Below, in pieces: positions 6,499-13,811 of a stretch of 15,623 nucleotides of DNA. Position 1 is the stretch's first letter, and each line of letters starts with the position of its first letter. Both the position numbers and the translations under genes were made by a program. The DNA is from Lentzea aerocolonigenes (GTDB taxonomy: Bacteria > Actinomycetota > Actinomycetes > Mycobacteriales > Pseudonocardiaceae). The stretch lies in contig NZ_JYJG01000109.1 in the NCBI RefSeq assembly GCF_000955955.1, positions 1 through 15,623 on the forward strand. Reading direction: 5' to 3'. Under the pieces are notes generated by a model. That model worked only from the letters and a program-made list of their open reading frames with translations. It had not been told where the DNA came from and did not search any database.

Positions 6499-9258
6499 TC
6501 AGAGGTCGGCCAGCGGTACCGGCCTGCCGAGGTGGAACCCCTGTGCCTGGTCACACCCGAGCGCCCGCAGGATCTCCAGTTGTTCTGCCTGCTCGACGCC
6601 CTCCGCGATCACGGTCATGTCCACCGCGTGGGCCATGGCGATGATGCTGGTGACGATCGCCTCCGCCTCGTCGGAACGGCCCAGTCCCGCCGTGAACGAA
6701 CGGTCGATCTTGAGCGTGTCCAGCGGCAGCGTGAGCAGCTGGGCGAGCGAGGAGTAGCCGGTGCCGAAGTCGTCGATCGCGAGCCGCACACCGAGGTCGC
6801 GCAACGCCGCGAGGGTGCGGGCGGCCAGGGCGGGGTCGCGCATGAGAGCGCTTTCCGTGATCTCCAGGCACAGCGAGCCGGGGTCCAGCCCCGCCTTGTG
6901 GGTGGCGTGCCGGACCGCGGACACGAGCCACGGGTCGTCGAGCTGGCGGGCCGACAGGTTCACGGTCAGCAGCAGGTCCGCGGCCAGCCCGGAGATCTCG
7001 CGGGCGGCGGTGTGCAGCATGTGGGCGCCGATGATGTTGATGAGATCGCTCTCCTCGGCGAGCGTGATGAACTCGGCGGGGGAGATGAGGCCGTAGCCGG
7101 GGTGCGTCCAGCGCAGCAGGCCCTCGACGGCCGTGCGCCGGTCCGTGCGGAGGTCGACGATCGGCTGGTAGGCGAGCCACAGCTCGTCGCCGAGCGGGGC
7201 CCGCCGCAGGTCCTGTTCCAGCTGCAGGCGGCGCTGGATGCGGTCGCGCAGTTCGACGTCGAAGAACGCGATGCGGCCGCGGCCGCGCGTCTTCGCGTGG
7301 TACATCGCGAGGTCGGCGTCGCGCAGCAGGTCGGATCCGGTGCGGGGGTCGGCGGGGTCGGCGAGCACGATGCCCACGCTCGCGTCGACGTGCAGCAGCC
7401 GTCCGTCCACGGAGATCGGCCTGGTGAGCTCGGCGCGGATGTGGTCGGCGAGCGCGTTCGCCTCGTCCGGGCCGGTCATGCCGTAGGCGATGACGGTGAA
7501 CTCGTCACCGCCCAGCCTGCCCACGACGTCGCCGCGCCGGGCGCTGCGGCCCAGCCGTGCGCCGACCACCCGCAGCACCTCGTCACCGGCGCTGTGGCCG
7601 AGGGAGTCGTTGATGACCTTGAACTTGTCCAGGTCGATGAACAGCACCGCGGTGAGTCCCGACCGGTGTGCCCGCGCGGCCGGGCTGAGCCGGTTGATGG
7701 TCACCGTCCGGTTGCACAGGCCGGTCAGCGCGTCGTGCGTCGCCTCGTGCTCCAGCCGGCTGTCGATCATGCGGCGTTCGGTGATGTCGGTGAACGACAC
7801 GACTGTCGCGGACGGCAGCTCGCCGTGCGGGGTGAGCGCGCTGACGCTCAGCGACAGCCAGACGCGGCTGCCGTCCGGCCTGCGCGCGCAGACGATCCGC
7901 CCGTGCTGCGATCTGCCGGTGCTGCGGGTGACCGCCGACGGGAAGTGCGTGGCCGGAATGGGCTGGCCGGTCTCGTCGTGCAGCTCGGTCAGCGACGCGG
8001 ACCTGCCGATCACCTCCCGCGCGCGGATGCCGAGAATCCGCTCCGCCGCGGGGTTGGCGGACTCGATGAGGCCCGTGGTGCCGACGACGAGCACACCTTC
8101 CCCGATGGCGTTGACCACCGCGGTGAAGTGGTGTTCCGCGCGTTTGCGGGCGGTCTCGTCCGCGCAGATCAGCACGTAGCCGTCGCCCGCCTCGGCGACC
8201 GACACCCGCACCGCCAGCGCCTCACCTTCGGACCGGTGGTGCACCGCGTGCACGACCCCGCCGGCCTCCAGGATCGCCACCGGGTCCAGCGGCGCCCCCA
8301 CCACCTGGCCGATGGGCTGCCCGATCGCGTCGTCGGCGAGGTGGCCGTAGACCTTCTCCGCGCTGAGGTTCCAGCAGGTCACGACGCCGTCGGGGGTGGT
8401 CCCGATGAGCGCGTCGCTGACGTGCGCGGCGAGCGCGGCCTGGTGGCGCAACGCCGCCTCGGTCGCCTTCTGCTCGGTGACGTCCCGCATGATCACCTGG
8501 AACGCGGGCCTGCCCTCCCACGTCGTGCGCACGGAGACCGACTCGACGTCGGTGGTGCCGCCGTCGAACCGGACCAGCACGGCCTCCGCCGGGTCGCTCG
8601 ACGCGCCGGGCTCGGTCAGCTTCGCGATCCGCCGCAGCATCTCCGGTTGTGAGTCGGGATGGACGAAATCGGTGATCGGCCGGCCGAGGACCTCGGCGTC
8701 GGAGGGCGCGCGCACGAACCGGACCGCCGCCGGGTTGGCGTAGACGAGCCGGCCCGCCTCGTGCACCACGACGGCGTCGGGCGAGAGGTCGACCAGCAAC
8801 CGGTAGCGGTCGGCGAGGTCGGCCAGCTCCTGCTGCTGGGCGACCCGCCGGGTCACGTCGGTGACGACGCCGACCAGCACCCGTGCGGAACCGCGGGCCG
8901 AGACACGGGCGCGGAACTGGAGCCAGCGCTGACCGGTCGCGGTCTCGAGCGGTTGCTCCAGCTCGAAGTCCTGCCACTCCGCCGCCGTCCGCGCGGCCAC
9001 GGTGAGCGGTGCCACCAGTTCGGTCAGCCGGGCGCGCACGGTCTCGGCGTCCGCGTCCGGCACGCCGATCACCGCATCGACGCCCGGCGTCCAGCCGAGC
9101 CGGTCGGTGCCGAGGTCGAGCCACCACACGACGGCGGCGCCGACCGAGAGCGCCAGCCCGACCAGCAGCTCGTGGTCGAACTCCGCGTCGCCGATCAGCC
9201 CGCTCACGTCTCGGCTCCCAGATCCGGCGCCTGCTCGGATGCGCGGTGGCGTTGCCAT
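6499..9258 (-). CDS. PAS-rich GGDEF-EAL protein, cyclic-di-GMP synthesis and breakdown
   Basis: 919-residue soluble signalling protein with no membrane segments. Four PAS-like sensor segments (about 25-140, 147-262, 270-372, 374-495) precede a GGDEF diguanylate cyclase domain (about 500-668) and an EAL phosphodiesterase domain (678-919). The cyclase signature GGDEF is intact at 583-587, and the product-inhibition motif RxxD is present (R574-D577), five residues before it. In the EAL domain the signature reads E712-G-L, and Asn767, Glu802, Asp829-Asp830, Lys850, Glu886 and Gln906 are all in place, so both activities look possible. The ATG is preceded by AGGAC about ten bases upstream. A GTG at 9207 has a better ribosome site (GGGAG) and would trim 17 residues without touching a domain. 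It is divergent from the ketosynthase gene, and the Roadblock pair lies downstream. Confidence 0.93.
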   Translation of the reverse strand: MATPPRIRAGAGSGSRDVSGLIGDAEFDHELLVGLALSVGAAVVWWLDLGTDRLGWTPGVDAVIGVPDADAETVRARLTELVAPLTVAARTAAEWQDFELEQPLETATGQRWLQFRARVSARGSARVLVGVVTDVTRRVAQQQELADLADRYRLLVDLSPDAVVVHEAGRLVYANPAAVRFVRAPSDAEVLGRPITDFVHPDSQPEMLRRIAKLTEPGASSDPAEAVLVRFDGGTTDVESVSVRTTWEGRPAFQVIMRDVTEQKATEAALRHQAALAAHVSDALIGTTPDGVVTCWNLSAEKVYGHLADDAIGQPIGQVVGAPLDPVAILEAGGVVHAVHHRSEGEALAVRVSVAEAGDGYVLICADETARKRAEHHFTAVVNAIGEGVLVVGTTGLIESANPAAERILGIRAREVIGRSASLTELHDETGQPIPATHFPSAVTRSTGRSQHGRIVCARRPDGSRVWLSLSVSALTPHGELPSATVVSFTDITERRMIDSRLEHEATHDALTGLCNRTVTINRLSPAARAHRSGLTAVLFIDLDKFKVINDSLGHSAGDEVLRVVGARLGRSARRGDVVGRLGGDEFTVIAYGMTGPDEANALADHIRAELTRPISVDGRLLHVDASVGIVLADPADPRTGSDLLRDADLAMYHAKTRGRGRIAFFDVELRDRIQRRLQLEQDLRRAPLGDELWLAYQPIVDLRTDRRTAVEGLLRWTHPGYGLISPAEFITLAEESDLINIIGAHMLHTAAREISGLAADLLLTVNLSARQLDDPWLVSAVRHATHKAGLDPGSLCLEITESALMRDPALAARTLAALRDLGVRLAIDDFGTGYSSLAQLLTLPLDTLKIDRSFTAGLGRSDEAEAIVTSIIAMAHAVDMTVIAEGVEQAEQLEILRALGCDQAQGFHLGRPVPLADL

Positions 9259-9328
9259 CGTGAAGTCCTACTACACACCTGGCCAGAAACGCATCCGTCT
9301 GGCGTGAACATGGTGTGCCGTTATATCC

Positions 9329-9350
9329 GGTGTCCCGACCCCCGGACACC
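9329..9350. promoter_or_regulatory. Inverted repeat in the GGDEF-EAL / ketosynthase divergent region
   Basis: GGTGTCC and GGACACC form perfect seven-base arms around eight C-rich bases. It lies between the divergent genes, about 70 bases upstream of the GGDEF-EAL start and 100 bases upstream of the ketosynthase start. It could be a regulator site acting on both promoters. An AT-rich TTATAT hexamer at 9321-9326, rare in this sequence, lies beside it and could be a -10 element on either strand. Confidence 0.4.
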
Positions 9351-9362
9351 CCGGGGCTCAAT

Positions 9363-9375
9363 GTCCATTGTGGAC
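9363..9375. promoter_or_regulatory. Second TGTCC/GGAC dyad in the same divergent region
   Basis: GTCCA and TGGAC arms around TTG. It shares the TGTCC...GGAC core with the dyad centred 29-30 bases to the left, close to three helical turns. The pair could be two sites for one dimeric regulator. No ribosome site precedes the ATG at 9378, so I do not take that as a gene start. Confidence 0.35.
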
Positions 9376-9409
9376 TAATGGATGACTTCGTCCTGGCTGT
9401 TCGCGCCGT

Positions 9410-9415
9410 TACGCT
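9410..9415 (+). promoter_or_regulatory. Candidate -10 element of the ketosynthase gene
   Basis: TACGCT fits the actinobacterial TANNNT -10 pattern, and a weak TTCGTC lies 17 bases upstream as a possible -35. Transcription would begin near 9423, giving a leader of about 30 bases that holds the GGGGGAG ribosome site of the ketosynthase. An in-frame ATG at 9423 would make a leaderless start; the strong ribosome site argues for 9453. Confidence 0.3.
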
Positions 9416-9452
9416 GGGCGAGATGTCGGCCCTCGGTACGGGGGAGCGGGAT

Positions 9453-10613
9453 ATGGTCGCACGGGGCGTGGGTATCTGCGGAATCGGCGTGGTGAGCGCT
9501 TACGGGTGGAGCCGCGAGTCGCTCTGGGAGGGCCTGGTGAGCGGGAAGCCCGCCGCCGTCGTCGTTCCCGGACTGGGCAGGTTCCCCGGCGACACCGTCT
9601 GGGCGGCGCGGGTCGGCGAGGGCGGTGATCCGGCGGACGGGCCGAGCAGGTTCGCGCGGGCCATGCGCGCCGCCGCCAGGGAGGCCGTCGAGGACGCGGG
9701 CGCCCGCGGCTGGCAGCCGGGCCGCCGGGTCGGCCTCCTGCACGCGGTGGTGCTGGGCGAAGTGGACCTGTGGCGCGACTTCTACGTCACCCGTGGTGGC
9801 GAGCTGCCGCTGCACGACTACCTGGCGATGATGCCGTCCACGCCGATGTCGACGTTCATGCAGGAATACGGCTTCCACGGCCCCGCGATGAACGTCTCGG
9901 CGATGTGCGCGTCGGGCAACGCCGGACTGATCACCGCGAAGGCGTGGCTGGACGCGGGAATCGTCGACGACGTGGTGTTCGTCGCGACGGACATCTCCCT
10001 CACCCCGGAGAACGTCGCCCACTTCGTCCGGCTCGGCGTGGCGGTCGTGGACGCCGAGCCGCTCGACGCCTGCCGCCCGTTCCAGCTGGGCAGCAGGGGC
10101 TTCGTGCTGGGCGAGGCCGCCGTGGCGTTCGTCCTGTCCCGCCGCGCGACCCGCCCGTACGCCCTGACTCTCGGCGGTGCGATGTCCCACGACGCCTACC
10201 ACGTGACGTCGATCGATCCACGGCTCGACCAGATCACGGCGTGCTTCACCGACGCCCTGGACAACGCCGGGGTGAGCGCGGCCGACGTGCGCTACCTCAA
10301 CGCGCACGGCCCCGGCACCGCGCAGTGCGACGCGGCAGAGGCGGCCGTGCTCTCGCGGCTGTTCGCGCCGGAGACCGGCATCTACTCGGTGAAGCCGCTG
10401 ACGGGACACTGCCAGGGCGCGGCGTCGGCGATCGAGGCCGCGGTGACCGCGATGGCGTACGACCGCGGGACGATCCCGGCGCCACCCGTTGTCGCACCTG
10501 GACATCCGCGGTTGCTGGACGGGCCCACGCCGCTCGGTGACGGCGTCACGATCAAGTCGTCGCTCGGCATGGGCGGCCACAACTCGGCGGTCGTGCTGGC
10601 GCCACCCGCCTGA
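9453..10613 (+). CDS. Stand-alone beta-ketoacyl-ACP synthase (KAS I/II-like)
   Basis: 386-residue thiolase-fold condensing enzyme. The catalytic triad is complete: Cys152 (NVSAMCASGNAG), His285 (NAHGPGTAQCD) and His319 (TGHCQGAASAIE), with conserved Lys314 just before the last. The glycine-rich GFVLGEAA and C-terminal LGMGGHNSAVVL motifs are also present. Enzymes of this family join a malonyl-ACP unit to an acyl-ACP in fatty acid or polyketide synthesis. Residues differ from the housekeeping consensus (HGPGT rather than HGTGT, SSLGMGGHN rather than NSFGFGGHN), pointing to a divergent secondary-metabolism-like branch. The ATG is chosen for the GGGGGAG seven bases upstream. No acyl carrier protein, ketoreductase, chain-length-factor partner or acyltransferase is nearby, so substrate and pathway are unknown. 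It is divergent from the GGDEF-EAL gene and converges on the STAS gene. Confidence 0.87.
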   Translation: MVARGVGICGIGVVSAYGWSRESLWEGLVSGKPAAVVVPGLGRFPGDTVWAARVGEGGDPADGPSRFARAMRAAAREAVEDAGARGWQPGRRVGLLHAVVLGEVDLWRDFYVTRGGELPLHDYLAMMPSTPMSTFMQEYGFHGPAMNVSAMCASGNAGLITAKAWLDAGIVDDVVFVATDISLTPENVAHFVRLGVAVVDAEPLDACRPFQLGSRGFVLGEAAVAFVLSRRATRPYALTLGGAMSHDAYHVTSIDPRLDQITACFTDALDNAGVSAADVRYLNAHGPGTAQCDAAEAAVLSRLFAPETGIYSVKPLTGHCQGAASAIEAAVTAMAYDRGTIPAPPVVAPGHPRLLDGPTPLGDGVTIKSSLGMGGHNSAVVLAPPA

Positions 10614-10628
10614 CCCGGCCCACCTGAC

Positions 10629-10979
10629 TCACCCCGCCGCGAGTGCCTCTGGCAGCGTGGCGTGCAGCTCCAGCAGATCGTTCAGCATGGTCGCCCGCAA
10701 CGCGCGCAGCACGCTCCCTGCCGGCGCCACCACTCGCAACGGCGTGCCCTGGTCCTCGCCGCGCGTGTGGTGGTCGACAAGAACCGAAAGGCCGGACGAC
10801 GAGAGGAACGAGACACCCGTCATGTCCAGCACGACCGCGAACCCGAGTCTCGCCGCCTCGGTGAACGCCGCGGCCAGGTGCTCGTCCAGCAGCGGTGCGG
10901 TGTAGGAGTCGACCTCCCCGGTGACCTGCAGGATCACCGCGTTGTCCCGTTGTTCGGCCTTCGCTTCCAGCGGCGCCAT
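10629..10979 (-). CDS. STAS-domain anti-sigma-factor antagonist
   Basis: 116-residue single-domain STAS protein of the SpoIIAA/RsbV type. Such proteins bind an anti-sigma kinase when unphosphorylated and so free a stress or developmental sigma factor. The fold is recognisable from VILQVTGEVDSYTAPLLDEHL at the N-terminus and LDMTGVSFLSSSGLSVLV in the centre. Ser61 aligns with the phosphorylated serine, but the residue before it, usually Asp in D-S-S-G, is Ser here (S60-S61-S62-G). The second of two adjacent ATG codons is chosen because GGGAGG is only one base from the first and four from the second. No cognate kinase or sigma factor is in the window. It converges on the ketosynthase 15 bases away and is divergent from the small membrane protein. 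Confidence 0.88.
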   Translation of the reverse strand: MAPLEAKAEQRDNAVILQVTGEVDSYTAPLLDEHLAAAFTEAARLGFAVVLDMTGVSFLSSSGLSVLVDHHTRGEDQGTPLRVVAPAGSVLRALRATMLNDLLELHATLPEALAAG

Positions 10980-11067
10980 CATGCCTCCCGTCGACGCACT
11001 CCACCCTGTCAGGCCGGGCCGTCGTTGTCGATCATTGGTCGATCGTCGTGTCCGCTTCCGGTAGTAC

Positions 11068-11079
11068 GGACGATCGTCC
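11068..11079. promoter_or_regulatory. Perfect 12-bp palindrome in the STAS / membrane-protein divergent region
   Basis: GGACGATCGTCC is fully palindromic and lies midway between the two divergent starts. Its CGATCGTC half recurs at 11040-11047, 31 bases away. GTCCG at 11050 and CGGAC at 11067 add a wider inverted pair. It could be an operator for one or both genes; the binder is unknown. Confidence 0.4.
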
Positions 11080-11099
11080 TGCAGGCCGATGCCCGGTGC

Positions 11100-11118
11100 G
11101 TCCGAACGGACCTAATCT
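11100..11118 (+). promoter_or_regulatory. Dyad plus -10 element of a probable leaderless promoter
   Basis: TAATCT at 11113-11118 fits the TANNNT -10 pattern and ends seven bases before the ATG at 11126, the arrangement typical of leaderless actinobacterial transcripts. No ribosome site precedes this ATG, which agrees. Directly upstream, GTCCG-AA-CGGAC (11100-11111) forms a dyad inside the promoter spacer, where a bound repressor would block polymerase. No good -35 box is visible. Confidence 0.5.
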
Positions 11119-11125
11119 CGGCGCC

Positions 11126-11374
11126 ATGTCACATCACGTGGTGCAGGCGCTGTCCGATCAGCAGACCAGGTGGCTGGAGGGCGGCGGCCTCGTGCTCGTG
11201 CTGCTCGTGGCCGCCGCTCTGCTGATCTTCTGGATCGCCGCGCTGATCAGCGTGCTGGGCGCGCCGATCGGGTGCGGTGCCAAGATCCTCTGGCTGCTGG
11301 TCGTGTTCGCTCTGCCGTTCTTGGGCAGCGTTCTCTGGTTCGTCGCGGGAAGGCGTTCTGCCCGGATCCACTAG
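11126..11374 (+). CDS. Small PLDc_N-type membrane protein with two transmembrane segments
   Basis: 82-residue membrane protein. After a polar N-terminus of about 18 residues come two hydrophobic segments, near residues 21-45 (GLVLVLLVAAALLIFWIAALISVLG) and 52-74, ending in FLGSVLWFVAGRRSARIH. The second segment with K-x-x-W-x-x-x-V-x-x-x-P-x-x-G and a closing W-F-x-x-G-R-R is the pattern of the PLD nuclease N-terminal (PLDc_N) family, small inner-membrane proteins of largely unknown role. No phospholipase domain follows, which is usual for the stand-alone form. The ATG is supported by the -10 element seven bases upstream and not by a ribosome site. Its TAG stop shares the palindrome CTAG with the stop of the convergent GH62 gene. 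Function is unknown; any link to its neighbours is only positional. Confidence 0.75.
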   Translation: MSHHVVQALSDQQTRWLEGGGLVLVLLVAAALLIFWIAALISVLGAPIGCGAKILWLLVVFALPFLGSVLWFVAGRRSARIH

Positions 11375-12408
11375 CAGTTCGAGTTGGTCTGGGTGAGCAG
11401 GCCGAGCCGCCACGGCAGCAGGTTGTAGGGGTCGGTGGCGTTGGGATCTTTGCCCTGGTACAGGTAGCGGATCTTGCACGGGTTGATCACCATGCGCTGG
11501 TCTGTGCCGGCGCGGACCATCTCGCCGTGGCTGATGTCCTTCGTCCACTGCGCACCGCCGAACGTCACGTTGTTCGCGCCGGCGAACGGGTTGGCCTCGG
11601 TGTCGGCGAGCGCGGTCCACGGGCCGGTGATCGCCGGTGAGGTCCACGAGCGGAAGTAACGGCGGCCGCCGCTGCCGATCGCCTCGACGATCAGCAGGTA
11701 CTTGTTCTCGTTCGAGAGCTTGTAGACGTTGGACGCCTCCCACAACGGGTACCTGGCGCTGTCCTGCATGGCGATGACGGTGTTCGTCATGCCGTTCGGG
11801 AAGTTGGCGAGGGTGGTCTCGGAGCGGTAGAGGTGGCCGTTGTCGTCGGACGAGAACAGGTAGCACTTGGCGTTGTCGCAGATGACCCAGAAGTCGACCC
11901 AGTAGCCCTTGCCGATGTTGTCCTTGATGATCTGCGGCATGCCGTTGGCGTAGAAGGACTTCGGCGCGGTCCACGACTTCGGGTCGCTGATGTCGGTGGT
12001 GGTGGAGTACGCGGCGTTGCTGCCGGTTTGGTAGACGAGGTACCAGCGTTGCTGCGGGGCGAAGTAGAACACGTGCGGCGCGGTCTTGTAGCCGCTGCCG
12101 ATCGGGGTCTGGTCCAGGTAGTGGTGGGTCGCGTTGTTCGCCTGCGACCAGTCGGTGAAGTTCAGGTACACCATGTTGTACGAGCCGCTGGTGTTCACCG
12201 TGCTCGCGAACACGTGCCAGCGGCCGTTGCTGTAGACGACGGACGGGTCCTTGACCGCGCGGATGTTGTGCGTGGCATCGGGTTTGGGGCTGATCAGCTG
12301 GGCGCTGGAGCTCCACCGGAAGCTGGTGGGCAGCGCGGCGTGGGCCGGTGAGGTGAACAGCAGCAGGCCGGCGCAGGCGAGAAGTACCTTGAGACGCGAG
12401 GAAGTCAT
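11371..12408 (-). CDS. Secreted GH62 alpha-L-arabinofuranosidase
   Basis: 345-residue extracellular enzyme that removes arabinofuranose side chains from arabinoxylan. A Sec signal peptide spans about residues 1-24 and is cut after AHA. The rest is a five-bladed propeller of GH62 type with LPTSFRWSSSAQLISPKPD at the start, KDPSVVYSNGRWHVFAS around the probable catalytic base Asp54, GYWVDFWVICD with the probable pKa-tuning Asp172, and PLWEASNVYKL with the probable acid Glu224; SHGEM near 294 is also typical. These role assignments come from family knowledge. It has a catalytic domain only; many relatives carry an extra xylan-binding module. Its ATG overlaps the GH30 stop as ATGA and lacks a ribosome site, so it is probably translated by coupling. 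Its end touches the convergent membrane-protein gene through a shared CTAG. Confidence 0.92.
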   Translation of the reverse strand: MTSSRLKVLLACAGLLLFTSPAHAALPTSFRWSSSAQLISPKPDATHNIRAVKDPSVVYSNGRWHVFASTVNTSGSYNMVYLNFTDWSQANNATHHYLDQTPIGSGYKTAPHVFYFAPQQRWYLVYQTGSNAAYSTTTDISDPKSWTAPKSFYANGMPQIIKDNIGKGYWVDFWVICDNAKCYLFSSDDNGHLYRSETTLANFPNGMTNTVIAMQDSARYPLWEASNVYKLSNENKYLLIVEAIGSGGRRYFRSWTSPAITGPWTALADTEANPFAGANNVTFGGAQWTKDISHGEMVRAGTDQRMVINPCKIRYLYQGKDPNATDPYNLLPWRLGLLTQTNSNC

Positions 12409-13778
12409 GGCGTGATCCGGTAGGTGATCAGCGAACGGGCCGGCACGGTCGCGGTGAACGTGCCGCCCGTGACGCGGACGGGGGACTGGGCCGTGGTGTT
12501 GCCGGTCGAGTTGGTCAGGTACGGGGTCGCGCTGCCGGCGGTGAGGTTCTTGAGCTGGTAGGAGACCGAGTTGGCGGCGTTGCCGTTGTTGAGCGCCACG
12601 ACGGCGATGGTGCCGTCGGTGTTGCGGAAGGCGGACATCAGCAGGTCACCGGACGAGGTCGCGTCGATCCGAGTCGCGTTAGGACGGATGAAGCGGCTGT
12701 AGTTCGCCAGCGCCCACAACCGTTTCGACACACGGTAGCCGTCGCCGTTCATCTGGATGAGCCCGCGGGTCGCGCCGGTCGAAGCGCCGTACCAGTAGAC
12801 GTACCCGTTGACGTTGCCGGTGGTGAGCGCGGTGTGCACGGCCTTGGCGATGGTGAGGCCGTCGTATCCGCTGCCGTCGTCCCAGTTCTCGTTCCACGTC
12901 GTGCCGTTCGGCGACCACTCCGACATCCAGCTGCGACGCGAAGTGGGGAGCGGACCGGTGATCTGCGACGCGTAGGTGTGGCCGGTGTGCGTGGCGACGA
13001 TCCCGCGCGCGGTCGCGTCGGCCTCGATCGCCTTGGTGTAGGCGCTTTGCTGGCTCCAGCCGAACGAGTCGCAGCACGCGACCTTGAGACCGGAGGCGAT
13101 CGGGCCGAGCACCTTCACGAACTCCGCCGCCTGGGCCGGGGTGAAGCGCATCGACGAGTAGTTCGTGGTGTAGTCGGGTTCGTTGGTGAACCCGAGGTCG
13201 GTGATCCTGATGCCTTCCTGCGCGTAGAACTTGGTGTACTGCACCAGGTAGTTCGCGTAGGCACGGCGCCAGTCACCGCTCGCGCAGGACGCGCCGGACA
13301 ACCCGCAGAGGCTGCCGCCGTTGGCCTCGTCGCCGTTGGTCTTCATGTAACCGGGCGCGCTCCAGGCGTCGGCGTAGAAGCGGTTCACCCCGTACGCCTT
13401 CGCCTGCTGGGCGAGCCACACCTGGCTCTCGTCGTCGCGGTCCCACACGTACCGCGGGGTCGCGTTAGGGCCGCCGGGGTTCGTCGGCTGGATGGAGTTG
13501 GCGGCTGTCGAACCGATGCCCAGCCGCAGGATCGACAGGCCCGCACCGGAGCTGCGCGAGAGGAGCAGGTCGAGGATCTCGCGTTGTTTCGGTGCTGAAA
13601 GACCTTGCGAGCCGTGCATGATCTCACCGCGGCCGAACGCCTCGGAGAACCCGAAACCGTCGATCGTCTGATGTTTTCGGGAGCCGTCGACGGTGACCGT
13701 CGTGGCGGCGTGGGCGGTAGGTGCGGCGAGCGTGCCCAAGACGAGCAACACCACGGTCGTTCGAATCGCGAATCGCAT
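12405..13778 (-). CDS. Secreted GH30-family xylanase-type glycoside hydrolase
   Basis: 457-residue extracellular glycosidase. A Sec signal peptide covers about residues 1-24, with a cut after AHA. The TIM barrel begins with TIDGFGFSEAFGRG and contains the two catalytic glutamates: acid/base Glu200 in GFTNEPD and nucleophile Glu287 in WMSEWSP. From about 365 a beta-sandwich side domain follows, normal for GH30. Features such as ILRLGIGS, YADAWSAPGYMKTNG, LCGLSG and a CCDSFGW segment resemble, from memory, the GH30_7 xylanases best known from fungi more than bacterial GH30_8 glucuronoxylanases; the subfamily call is tentative. The ATG at 13778 has AAAGG five bases upstream; the GTG two codons earlier overlaps that site. 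It overlaps GH62 by four bases and lies 33 bases after the XRE regulator on the same strand. Confidence 0.88.
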   Translation of the reverse strand: MRFAIRTTVVLLVLGTLAAPTAHAATTVTVDGSRKHQTIDGFGFSEAFGRGEIMHGSQGLSAPKQREILDLLLSRSSGAGLSILRLGIGSTAANSIQPTNPGGPNATPRYVWDRDDESQVWLAQQAKAYGVNRFYADAWSAPGYMKTNGDEANGGSLCGLSGASCASGDWRRAYANYLVQYTKFYAQEGIRITDLGFTNEPDYTTNYSSMRFTPAQAAEFVKVLGPIASGLKVACCDSFGWSQQSAYTKAIEADATARGIVATHTGHTYASQITGPLPTSRRSWMSEWSPNGTTWNENWDDGSGYDGLTIAKAVHTALTTGNVNGYVYWYGASTGATRGLIQMNGDGYRVSKRLWALANYSRFIRPNATRIDATSSGDLLMSAFRNTDGTIAVVALNNGNAANSVSYQLKNLTAGSATPYLTNSTGNTTAQSPVRVTGGTFTATVPARSLITYRITP

Positions 13779-13811
13779 TTTCACCTTTCTGATGCGAATT
13801 GGCGGCGCGTT

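Noticed and set aside
6385..8652. Long plus-strand open frame of 755 codons opposite the GGDEF-EAL gene
   Set aside because: It is antisense to a gene with clear catalytic motifs, its translation is rich in Arg, Gly, Val and His without domain pattern, and such mirror frames are routine in high-GC DNA.
9378..9452. N-terminal extension of the ketosynthase from the ATG at 9378 or 9423
   Set aside because: The family begins close to the VGICGIGVVSAYG segment and the strong GGGGGAG site fits 9453; the leaderless option at 9423 cannot be fully excluded.
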